A DNA stretch of 8,293 nt from Treponema sp. UBA1798 (GTDB taxonomy: Bacteria > Spirochaetota > Spirochaetia > Treponematales > Treponemataceae). The stretch spans positions 1 through 8,293 of the forward strand of contig DCFS01000170.1 in assembly GCA_002319875.1 (NCBI GenBank). The letters run 5' to 3'. Position numbers and translations under genes: made by a program. Below are positions 1 to 5,647 of the stretch, one piece after another. Position 1 is the first letter of the stretch, and every line of letters starts with the position of its first letter. The notes beneath the pieces are model-generated. The model had not been told where the DNA came from. It worked only from the letters and a program-made list of their open reading frames with translations, and did no database searches.

Positions 1-653
1 CCTCCCAATTCAAGGCACAGCGGCGTAAGATGTTCCGCTGCTGCGTGCATGACGGTTTTGCCCACGGCAACGCTCCCGGTAAAAAAAATAAAATCAAATT
101 TTTCATCAAGCAGCGCCGTATTTATTTCATGTCCGCCTTCGAATGCGCATACGTATTCCGGCTTGAATACCTCCCTGATGATGGTAACGATAAGGTCTGA
201 TGTATGTACCGAATAACGGGATGGTTTTATTACCGCACAGTTACCTGCACTTATTGCTGCCGCCAGCGGAATCATTGTAAGCATAAAGGGATAATTCCAT
301 GGGGACATGATAAGTGCTACGCCGTAAGGTTCCTGATATACCGTACTCCATCCGGGGAAATTGAACAGTGCAGTGGGAACGTGCTGCCCTCTGTTCCAGC
401 CTGCAACATGTTTTATAAGGAACCGGATTTCACTGAGGACAAGACCCGTTTCCGTTGCATAACTTTCATAGGGAGATTTTCCGAGATCATCGTTAAGAGC
501 GGCTCCTATTTCATCGCTGTACTTCAAAACAGCCTTGTAGAGCAGTTCCAGCTGCTGCTTTCTGAACGCTGTCGGTATTGTTTTTCCCTCAGCGAAAAAG
601 TTTCTCTGTACCTGAACGGCTTTTGAAATACATGAAACAGCGTTTTGTGCCAT
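1..653 (-). CDS. Aldehyde dehydrogenase, class 3-like (N-terminal part, cut by window edge)
   Basis: NAD(P)-dependent aldehyde dehydrogenase, which oxidises an aldehyde to the carboxylate. The ATG is the complement of 651-653, and 217 complete codons are visible before the left edge. Visible hallmarks of the superfamily are the cofactor-site motif MSPWNYPF at residues 116-123 (N120 is the expected oxyanion-hole Asn), IKPSRYS at 142-148 (the Lys-Pro-Ser of the nucleotide-binding region), FFTGSVAVGK at 190-199, and LELGG ending at the edge, whose Glu is the conserved general base. The catalytic Cys lies beyond the window. The short N-terminus, with the PWN motif near residue 119, fits class 3-type enzymes of roughly 450-460 residues. 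No signal peptide is seen, so the enzyme is probably cytoplasmic. A good ribosome site, GGAGG (complement of 661-665), lies 7 nt before the ATG. The gene follows the glycosylase gene after 44 bp on the same strand. Family is certain; substrate is unknown. Confidence 0.93.
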   Translation of the reverse strand, partial: MAQNAVSCISKAVQVQRNFFAEGKTIPTAFRKQQLELLYKAVLKYSDEIGAALNDDLGKSPYESYATETGLVLSEIRFLIKHVAGWNRGQHVPTALFNFPGWSTVYQEPYGVALIMSPWNYPFMLTMIPLAAAISAGNCAVIKPSRYSVHTSDLIVTIIREVFKPEYVCAFEGGHEINTALLDEKFDFIFFTGSVAVGKTVMHAAAEHLTPLCLELG

Positions 654-672
654 AACTGAGCCTCCGTAGAAA

Positions 673-701
673 AGGCTAGCCGTATGGACAGGTGTTGTCA
701 A
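673..701 (-). promoter_or_regulatory. Possible internal promoter for the aldehyde dehydrogenase gene
   Basis: On the minus strand a perfect -35 hexamer TTGACA (complement of 696-701) includes the TGA stop of the upstream glycosylase gene. At 17-bp spacing there is only a poor -10, TAGCCT (673-678, 3 of 6 matches). The predicted start would leave a short leader carrying the GGAGG ribosome site. The 8-bp palindrome GGCTAGCC (674-681) covers the -10 region. The weak -10 makes this tentative; simple read-through from the upstream genes is equally possible. Confidence 0.25.
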
Positions 702-1492
702 GTGCAGGACAGTGAAAAGATTTCATCCCGGTGAATAGTGCCGAGCTGGTGTATTGCTTCCCTGAGGGAAAGATCCTCGTGTCCTTTCCGGTAGGCTGTA
801 AGATCGATCAGGAACCTGTTCATGGAAAAATGCTGATAGACGAACACATGTTGTGAAAACGCTGCAGATAGCTTTTCAGAACCACAGCTTCCGTATGTCG
901 CGAAAAGTTCGTCCCGGTACGGAATAAACACTCCTTTGCCTTTTAGTTCCGCATAGCCGACGAGCCACAGGTCGGGTAGTCCGCCGGATACGGATTCATT
1001 CAGCAGCGACTGGTGCAAAACAGCAGTTTCCCGTGCCATCCAGACCTGGCTGTCATGGATCAGATTCTGTACGCCGGAGCTCCCTTCTTTGATAAGTTTG
1101 CGCAGGTGAGCTGTTTTAGCAGTATGAACCGGTGTTTTGTTCAGTATCAGCACTTGTTTTCTGAAATCGATGCCGAGCTCGGGGTTTCTGCGGAAAAAAC
1201 CGTCTGCTATTTTACCGGATTGTCCGACAAGGTAACGTCTGTTTTTTGCAAGCTGTTCGTCCTTTCCGGGATTGTCCCCGATCACAATGAGCCGGATATC
1301 GTCGTCCTGCGTAATCCTTTCGAAGTCGCTGCTGTATACTACGGGTGTTTCCAGAGAGTAAGGAGGTGTGTCGTTTTCCGCTGCTTTTTTCTGAAGCTGT
1401 TCAAGTTCACGTGCAAACATATTCCATTCTGCACATTTTATTTTAAATTTGTTACGGAATATACAGAACGCATTCCATTGTTTTTCAGTCAT
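698..1492 (-). CDS. Uracil-DNA glycosylase superfamily protein
   Basis: Probable member of the uracil-DNA glycosylase fold, 264 residues. It may act in base excision repair of uracil or other damaged bases, but activity is not shown by sequence alone. After about 65 N-terminal residues come IVIGDNPGKDEQ (69-80), RRYLVGQSGK (85-94), LILNKTPVHT (115-124), the strand LWLVGY (175-180), and HFSMNRF (221-227). These match, in order, the GxxPGxxE / GxPFxGxxG motif A region, the Asn-containing strand, and the H-x-S-x-x-N-R motif B loop of the superfamily. The four Cys (10, 20, 203, 263) do not form the Fe-S cluster pattern of family 4 enzymes. The ATG lies inside the end of the acetyltransferase gene (8-bp overlap) with only a weak, distant CGGAG upstream, so translation is probably coupled. 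No signal peptide is seen. Superfamily membership is fairly sure; the exact family and substrate are not. Confidence 0.75.
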   Translation of the reverse strand: MTEKQWNAFCIFRNKFKIKCAEWNMFARELEQLQKKAAENDTPPYSLETPVVYSSDFERITQDDDIRLIVIGDNPGKDEQLAKNRRYLVGQSGKIADGFFRRNPELGIDFRKQVLILNKTPVHTAKTAHLRKLIKEGSSGVQNLIHDSQVWMARETAVLHQSLLNESVSGGLPDLWLVGYAELKGKGVFIPYRDELFATYGSCGSEKLSAAFSQHVFVYQHFSMNRFLIDLTAYRKGHEDLSLREAIHQLGTIHRDEIFSLSCT

Positions 1493-2060
1493 CTGTGCCG
1501 GTGCTCCGGTTTTCGCAGCCTTCGATATCTCCGGCTGGTCTTGTCATCAGTATGCCGTCAGATCCCGGCTTCTGCGGAGCCGGAAAAAAGGAGGGTATCC
1601 GGCGTATTTCTGTAAAACCGTATGTATGATAGATGTGTAAAGCCCCCTTCCATTCGGCATTTACCAGCAGGAGCAGCGTTCTGATACCGGTTGAATGTGA
1701 ACAGAACCAGTTTACTGCGCTGCAGAACATTCCTTTACCCAATCCGCAGCCGCGGTATGCGGAACGCAGTGCAAAGGAACTCAGGTATAGAACCCGGCCT
1801 CTGCTGTGATGACTTTTTGAAGCCGGATGCCCCAGTGTGAATACCGTGTCATCAGCCGGTATTTCCTGCCACCTTTCGGCGGAAATGTACCCGGCTGTCT
1901 CGTGCGACGTTTCATCTTCGAATATGAGAAAGCAGTTACTGCATATACGTATTCGTTCGGCAAAAACTGATTCTTTTTCCCGTATGGCTGGAATAAAAGA
2001 GTCGTTTTCAATATCCATAATCGCAGAAAGGTCTGAAAGGGCAGCTGCGCGCAGAATCAT
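1485..2060 (-). CDS. GNAT family N-acetyltransferase
   Basis: Acetyl-CoA-dependent N-acetyltransferase of 191 residues; the acceptor is unknown. The N-terminus, MILRAAALSDLSAIMDIEND, is the typical first strand and helix of a GNAT domain and fixes the start at 2060. Strand 4 and the pyrophosphate-binding loop are VLYLSSFALRSAYRGCGLGKG (90-110 region), with R103-x-x-G106-x-G108 matching the Q/R-x-x-G-x-G/A signature. NAEWKGALHIYHTYGF (134-149) is the usual motif B, where a helix carries the A-x-x-x-Y and ends in the YGF turn. The last 20 or so residues lie outside the domain. There is no Shine-Dalgarno before the ATG; instead a TATAAT sits 7 nt upstream. It is the first gene of the minus-strand cluster and overlaps the glycosylase gene by 8 bp. 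A RimI-like protein-N-terminal role is possible but not indicated by context. Confidence 0.88.
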   Translation of the reverse strand: MILRAAALSDLSAIMDIENDSFIPAIREKESVFAERIRICSNCFLIFEDETSHETAGYISAERWQEIPADDTVFTLGHPASKSHHSRGRVLYLSSFALRSAYRGCGLGKGMFCSAVNWFCSHSTGIRTLLLLVNAEWKGALHIYHTYGFTEIRRIPSFFPAPQKPGSDGILMTRPAGDIEGCENRSTGTDD

Positions 2061-2067
2061 GGAACTG

Positions 2068-2096
2068 ATTATAGAAGAAACGCTGTTTTCAGTATA
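2068..2096 (-). promoter_or_regulatory. Promoter for the acetyltransferase gene, probably giving a leaderless mRNA
   Basis: A perfect -10 hexamer TATAAT (complement of 2068-2073) ends 7 nt before the ATG at 2060, so transcription should begin at or next to the start codon. At 17-bp spacing the -35 position reads TATACT (2091-2096), only 3 of 6 matches to TTGACA. No ribosome site is present between the -10 and the ATG. Confidence 0.5.
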
Positions 2097-2100
2097 TACT
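2091..2100. promoter_or_regulatory. Perfect 10-bp palindrome AGTATATACT in the divergent intergenic region
   Basis: This palindrome lies in the 60-bp gap between the divergent acetyltransferase and esterase genes. Read on the plus strand it supplies TATACT (2095-2100, 5 of 6 to a -10 consensus) as a candidate promoter for the esterase, 20 nt before its ATG. The matching -35 region (TAGAAG, 2072-2077) is poor. On the minus strand the same bases fill the -35 position of the acetyltransferase promoter. It could be an operator or simply a shared AT-rich promoter core; the sequence does not decide. Confidence 0.3.
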
Positions 2101-2120
2101 TTTACGAAGAGGTCTGATGG

Positions 2121-2915
2121 ATGGACAGAGAACCGGTAACTGAAACCTTATTCCCGAAACAGATACCGGATTTGCCATATGTTTTACAGCAGTTTACCGT
2201 GTCCGGTACCGGTTGCTGTGCGGCATTGCCTGCTTCCTGCCGGAGATTTCCGGAAAAACACTTCCCCGTCGTATATCTTATGGGTGAAAGCGATATACAG
2301 CCTGTCGCTGAATTTCTGGCTTCAGGATCGTTAAGGGATATCCCTGTTCAGGGGGACCTTCCGTGCATCCTTGTCGGCGTATCTGCCTCTGACTGGAACA
2401 GTTCGTTTTCTCCGTGGGCTGTGCCGCGTCTGGGGAAAAATCTGGGTCCGTTTTCAGGCGGCGGAAGACAGACGCTTGCACTGCTTGAAAGCCGGATAAA
2501 GCCGTATATCGATACGGTGTACCGTACGCTTCCTGATGCGGCGCATACAGGACTTGCCGGTTATTCGCTGGCAGGACTGCTGGTACTCTACGCCTTATAC
2601 AACAGTACGTCGTTTTCCCGTTTTGCCTGTATGTCGGGTTCTCTCTGGTATCCGGACTGGATAACCTTTATACAGACGCATTTGCCTTCAGTTTCCCGTC
2701 CGCACATATATCTTTCTCTTGGTGACCGTGAAAAGGAAAGCCGCAACAGAACTATGGCGGAAGTCGGAACCTGTACGGAAGAAACGGTTGCAGCGCTGCA
2801 GCGGACTGCGGATTCTGCGGTTTATTTCGAGTATAATTCCGGCGGGCATTTTAATGATGTTTCCCGCCGTATTGCAAATGGTATTTCATATGTGACGAGG
2901 GACTGGGTAATCTGA
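2121..2915 (+). CDS. Putative esterase, alpha/beta-hydrolase (esterase D / enterochelin esterase-like)
   Basis: A 264-residue alpha/beta-hydrolase of the putative-esterase family, expected to hydrolyse an ester or thioester; the substrate is unknown. FPVVYLMGES (48-57) is the first core strand. ILVGVSASDWNSSFSPWAVP (83-102) followed by FSGGGRQTLALLESRIKPYID (111-131) is the characteristic family stretch. GLAGYSLAGL (144-153) is the nucleophile elbow with Ser149. LSLGDREK (199-206) holds the likely acid Asp202, and the GGHF stretch (241-244) holds the catalytic His243, so the triad looks complete. The last Gly of the usual GxSxGG is displaced (GYSLAG). No signal peptide is seen, so the protein is probably cytoplasmic. 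The start is supported by GAAGAGG (2106-2112), 8 nt before the ATG. An ATG at 2117 is out of frame. The tex promoter follows immediately, so the gene may be a single-gene unit. Cys32 and Cys33 near the N-terminus are not a lipobox. Confidence 0.85.
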   Translation: MDREPVTETLFPKQIPDLPYVLQQFTVSGTGCCAALPASCRRFPEKHFPVVYLMGESDIQPVAEFLASGSLRDIPVQGDLPCILVGVSASDWNSSFSPWAVPRLGKNLGPFSGGGRQTLALLESRIKPYIDTVYRTLPDAAHTGLAGYSLAGLLVLYALYNSTSFSRFACMSGSLWYPDWITFIQTHLPSVSRPHIYLSLGDREKESRNRTMAEVGTCTEETVAALQRTADSAVYFEYNSGGHFNDVSRRIANGISYVTRDWVI

Positions 2916-2936
2916 CCGGGTCTGGTTTTCTTCTAC

Positions 2937-2965
2937 TTTACACGATTTCCTGTTTCCCGTAAAAT
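2937..2965 (+). promoter_or_regulatory. Sigma-70-type promoter of tex, probably giving a leaderless mRNA
   Basis: TTTACA (2937-2942, 5 of 6) and TAAAAT (2960-2965, 5 of 6) are separated by exactly 17 bp. This is the best promoter match in the window. The -10 ends 8 nt before the chosen tex ATG at 2974, so the transcript should begin at, or a few bases before, the start codon. The bases between (GTTGGACT) contain no real ribosome site. Confidence 0.65.
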
Positions 2966-2973
2966 GTTGGACT

Positions 2974-5358
2974 ATGGAATTTACACAAGAAGCAATTGAC
3001 GCTTTGACAGTCAATGAAATTGAAATCATGAAAAAGATTGCTGATGAGCTGAATATCAAAGTTCCTCAGGTCAGCGCAGTTATCAGTCTGGTAGGAGAAG
3101 GTTGTACAATCCCTTTTATTGCCCGTTACCGCAAGGAAAAGCATGGATCGCTTGATGAAGTACAGGTTCGTGACTGCGACCATCTGTTTAAGACTTATAA
3201 AAATCTTGAAGACCGCCGGCTGGAGATTGTGAAAGGCATTTTTGCTCAGGGAAAGCTTACAGAATCTTTGTATAATGCGGTTACAAAGGCTGCAACCCTT
3301 ACAGAGCTTGAAGATCTGTGGGCTCCGTTCAAGAAAAAGAAAAAAACGCGCGGTATGGTTGCCATTGAAAAGGGACTTGATCCGCTTGCCGATGCCATGC
3401 TTGAAATGAATGACTCAGCGGTTGAGGAAAAAGCAAAAGAATTTGTCATTGAAAATACGGAAAATCCTGAACTGTCAGTTGCTTCTGTACAGGACGCACT
3501 TGCCGGGGCAAAAGATATCGTTGCCGAACGCGTATCGCAGGATACTGACAACCGTGCTGCCGTACACTCTTTGTATCTTAAGACCGGAAAAATCATTACG
3601 AAAGGAATCGGCGATGAAACTGCCCAGAAAACATCCGTATATCAGATGTACTGGGATTACAGCGAACCGCTTAACCAGGTAAAATCTCACCGTATCCTTG
3701 CTATAAACCGCGGGGAACGCGAGGGAATGCTCGACGTGACGATAGATATCGATCAGGATGCTGCTGTTGATCTGCTCAAAAGTCGTGCACAGATTCATAA
3801 TAAGTATCATGCAGATGCGATTGAAGACGGGCTTGTAAGGCTCCTTTCTCCTGCTGTTGTGCGTGAGATCCGCAGCGATGAGGCTGATGAGGCTGATGAG
3901 CACGGTATCGGCATATTCAGTGAAAATCTGAAGAATCTGCTTATGACACAGCCGATAAAGGGTAGCCGTGTTCTCGGCGTAGATCCCGGTATCAGAACCG
4001 GTACGAAATGTGCTGCGCTTGATGAAACGGGAAAATATCTGGGCCATTTCCTTATCAAACAGGTTGCTGATCCTGACGGCGCATATAATGCGGTTAAGGA
4101 AGCGATTAAAAAGTATAAAATACAGGTCGTCGCCGTCGGTAACGGTACCGGCAGCCAGGAAGTGCAGACTATTGTCAGTAAGGTGATCAGTGACAATTAT
4201 TCTGACGTACGTTACACCGTCGTCGACGAATCGGGAGCTTCCGTGTATTCTGCAAGCGACATAGCACGCGAAGAATTCCCTGAACTCGATCTGACGATCC
4301 GTGGAGCTATCAGCATGGGACGCCGTCTGCAGGATCCGCTCGCTGAACTCGTAAAAATTGATCCTAAAGCTATCGGCGTCGGACTTTATCAGCACGATGT
4401 TAATCAGAAAAAGCTTGGAGACATGCTGGACGAAGTTGTCGGTTCCGTCGTCAATCAGGTCGGTGTGAATCTCAATACGGCGAGCGCTTCTCTTCTGAGA
4501 TATGTTTCAGGTATTAATTCTACGCTTGCAAAAAAAATAGTGGCATACCGTGATGCAAACGGTAAAATTACAAACCGTGAAGATCTGAAAAAAGTCAGCG
4601 GTCTTGGCCCGAAAGCTTTCGAACAGTGCGCAGGTTTCCTTAAAATTCCTGAGAGTTCCGATCCGCTTGACAATACGTGGGTGCATCCTGAAAACTATTC
4701 TGCGGCGCGTGAAGTACTTCCTGTTGTTCAGAAAAAGGAAAAAATTTCTGCGGATCTGAAAAAGCAGCTTGAGGAAAAATACCAGCTGGGTGATACGACG
4801 CTGGGTGATATTATAGAGGAACTTCAAAAACCGAACCTTGATCCGCGCGACGGTTACCCCGCTCCGATTATGCAGAAAGGCGTCGTACAGTTCGAAGACT
4901 TGAAGGAAGGTATGAAGGTTACCGGAAAGATAAAGAACGTTGTGGATTTCGGTGCTTTTGTTGATATCGGTATTCATGAAACTGGTCTGATTCATATCAG
5001 TGAATTAAGCGACAGCTTTATAAAAGATCCGATGGATATCATTAAGGTCGGTGATGTAAAGGAATTTACCATTATCGGTCTTGATATTGACCGCAGGCGT
5101 ATCAGCCTTTCGCTAAAAAGCGATGCAGCTACCCGCAATCATGTCGGTATGGGAGGCGATAAGGCCGCCGGCTCTGAAAGTCCCGGAGACGGCAAACCCG
5201 GAGCAAAGAAGGTCGTAATCGTAAAAAAAGGAGCCCCGGCAGATCATAACCGCCCTGTTTCTCTTCATAAAGACCGTACGTATGCGGACAGCCGTAAAAA
5301 TGAAGGCAATGACGACGGTACGATGTATAATCCTTTTGCAGCTCTGTTGAAAAAATAA
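2974..5358 (+). CDS. tex: Tex, RNA-binding transcription accessory protein
   Basis: Tex is a cytoplasmic nucleic-acid-binding protein related to eukaryotic Spt6, acting in transcription and RNA handling. At 794 residues it has the full family length. The N-terminal helical region contains GCTIPFIARYRKE (43-55), nearly invariant in Tex. A YqgF/RNase H-like domain spans about 330-455, with VLGVDPGIRTG (333-343) and VGNGTGSQE (388-396). Helix-hairpin-helix repeats lie at about 498-558 (LNTASASLL, ITNREDLKKVSGLGPKAFEQ). The S1 RNA-binding domain is at about 645-715 (GKIKNVVDFGAFVDIG, GLIHISELSD). A basic, Gly-rich tail (716-794) ends in YNPFAALLKK, a Tex-like C-terminus. The chosen ATG has no Shine-Dalgarno but lies 8 nt after a good -10. 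Met19 (3028) aligns with where shorter family members begin and also lacks a ribosome site, so the first 18 residues are less certain. A double hairpin follows the gene. Confidence 0.97.
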   Translation: MEFTQEAIDALTVNEIEIMKKIADELNIKVPQVSAVISLVGEGCTIPFIARYRKEKHGSLDEVQVRDCDHLFKTYKNLEDRRLEIVKGIFAQGKLTESLYNAVTKAATLTELEDLWAPFKKKKKTRGMVAIEKGLDPLADAMLEMNDSAVEEKAKEFVIENTENPELSVASVQDALAGAKDIVAERVSQDTDNRAAVHSLYLKTGKIITKGIGDETAQKTSVYQMYWDYSEPLNQVKSHRILAINRGEREGMLDVTIDIDQDAAVDLLKSRAQIHNKYHADAIEDGLVRLLSPAVVREIRSDEADEADEHGIGIFSENLKNLLMTQPIKGSRVLGVDPGIRTGTKCAALDETGKYLGHFLIKQVADPDGAYNAVKEAIKKYKIQVVAVGNGTGSQEVQTIVSKVISDNYSDVRYTVVDESGASVYSASDIAREEFPELDLTIRGAISMGRRLQDPLAELVKIDPKAIGVGLYQHDVNQKKLGDMLDEVVGSVVNQVGVNLNTASASLLRYVSGINSTLAKKIVAYRDANGKITNREDLKKVSGLGPKAFEQCAGFLKIPESSDPLDNTWVHPENYSAAREVLPVVQKKEKISADLKKQLEEKYQLGDTTLGDIIEELQKPNLDPRDGYPAPIMQKGVVQFEDLKEGMKVTGKIKNVVDFGAFVDIGIHETGLIHISELSDSFIKDPMDIIKVGDVKEFTIIGLDIDRRRISLSLKSDAATRNHVGMGGDKAAGSESPGDGKPGAKKVVIVKKGAPADHNRPVSLHKDRTYADSRKNEGNDDGTMYNPFAALLKK
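3877..3900 (+). repeat. tex: 9-bp tandem repeat inside tex (GATGAGGCT, 2.7 copies)
   Basis: Two full copies of GATGAGGCT (3877-3885, 3886-3894) and a partial GATGAG (3895-3900) encode Asp-Glu-Ala-Asp-Glu-Ala-Asp-Glu (302-309). They sit in the linker just before the YqgF-like domain. The unit is in frame, so copy-number change would lengthen or shorten the acidic run without breaking the gene. Confidence 0.8.
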
Positions 5359-5392
5359 CAGAAAAACGCGCTCTGAATTGTCCTGATATAAA

Positions 5393-5433
5393 TAAGGCGT
5401 TTTCAAAAGTATGTTACTTTTGAAAACGCCTTA
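5393..5433 (+). terminator. Perfect 19-bp hairpin behind tex (first terminator)
   Basis: The left arm 5393-5411 (TAAGGCG...AAAGTA) is perfectly complementary to 5415-5433, with a TGT loop. It starts 34 bp after the tex stop. The downstream strand is AT-rich (AATTTGTATTTT) rather than a pure T run, so it may terminate imperfectly. Being symmetrical it could also stop transcription from the other side, although no convergent gene is present. A stem this stable could additionally protect the tex mRNA 3' end. Confidence 0.75.
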
Positions 5434-5469
5434 AATTTGTATTTTCCGGATATATGCAATGTATACTCT

Positions 5470-5528
5470 GGAAGATGTGGAATCAGGATACGCTGTTGTG
5501 GCCTGATTTCACATTTCTCTGTTTTTTT
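5470..5528 (+). terminator. Second hairpin with a 7-T tract (tandem terminator)
   Basis: Bases 5470-5487 pair with 5502-5519: 17 of 18 positions pair, three of them as G-U, with one A/C mismatch (5472/5517), around a 14-nt loop. Two bases later comes TTTTTTT (5522-5528), which is the layout of an intrinsic terminator. The wobble pairs are G-U only in plus-strand RNA and become A-C on the other strand, so the structure belongs to plus-strand transcription. It lies 36 bp behind the first hairpin and before the likely lipoprotein promoter. Confidence 0.7.
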
Positions 5529-5549
5529 ATCAAAAATGAATCTGAAATA

Positions 5550-5587
5550 TTGAAAAACTCTTATATTTGCATTAAAGTTGTTATATA
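5550..5587 (+). promoter_or_regulatory. Candidate promoter region of the lipoprotein gene
   Basis: The 289-bp gap between tex and the lipoprotein is AT-rich here. Two overlapping possibilities exist. One is TTGAAA (5550-5555) with TAAAGT (5573-5578) at 17-bp spacing. The other is an extended -10, TGTTATATA (5579-5587), with no good -35. Either would give a leader of roughly 50-65 nt containing the AGGAGG ribosome site. The evidence is only hexamer similarity. Confidence 0.3.
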
Positions 5588-5624
5588 GCTGAATGGAATT
5601 TGAAAAAGTGTCTTGTAATCTGTA

Positions 5625-5642
5625 GCCGCTTACGGCAGGAGG
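5625..5642 (+). promoter_or_regulatory. Strong ribosome site AGGAGG preceded by a small GC hairpin
   Basis: AGGAGG (5637-5642) lies 5 nt before ATG 5648 and decides that start. The alternative TTG at 5600 in the same frame would add 16 residues in front of the signal peptide and has no ribosome site. GCCG (5625-5628) and CGGC (5633-5636) form a 4-bp stem with a CTTA loop ending exactly where the ribosome site begins. AGCC (5624-5627) could instead pair with GGCT (5641-5644) and cover part of it. Confidence 0.7.
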
Positions 5643-5647
5643 CTGTG

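Noticed and set aside
204..626. Plus-strand open frame of 140 codons
   Set aside because: It is antisense to the aldehyde dehydrogenase, whose motifs run through the whole stretch.
1..653. Aldehyde dehydrogenase as a truncated or broken gene
   Set aside because: The frame is open to the window edge and all motifs expected up to that point are intact, so it is cut by the window rather than by mutation.
1013..1615. Plus-strand open frame of 200 codons
   Set aside because: It lies opposite the glycosylase and acetyltransferase genes, which both carry clear family motifs. Its own product is Cys/Phe-rich with no recognisable domain and no ribosome site.
2916..2935. Possible terminator after the esterase (GACCGGGTC followed by a T-rich stretch)
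   Set aside because: The inverted repeat leaves a one-base loop, and shortening the stem to make a loop leaves almost no pairing. Transcription may read through into tex.
3475..4395. Minus-strand open frame of 306 codons opposite tex
   Set aside because: It is fully contained in the strongly conserved part of tex and has no family motif; a codon-bias shadow.
5600..5647. Upstream TTG start that would lengthen the lipoprotein by 16 residues
   Set aside because: It has no ribosome site and would put extra residues before a complete signal peptide, whereas ATG 5648 has AGGAGG at 5-nt spacing.
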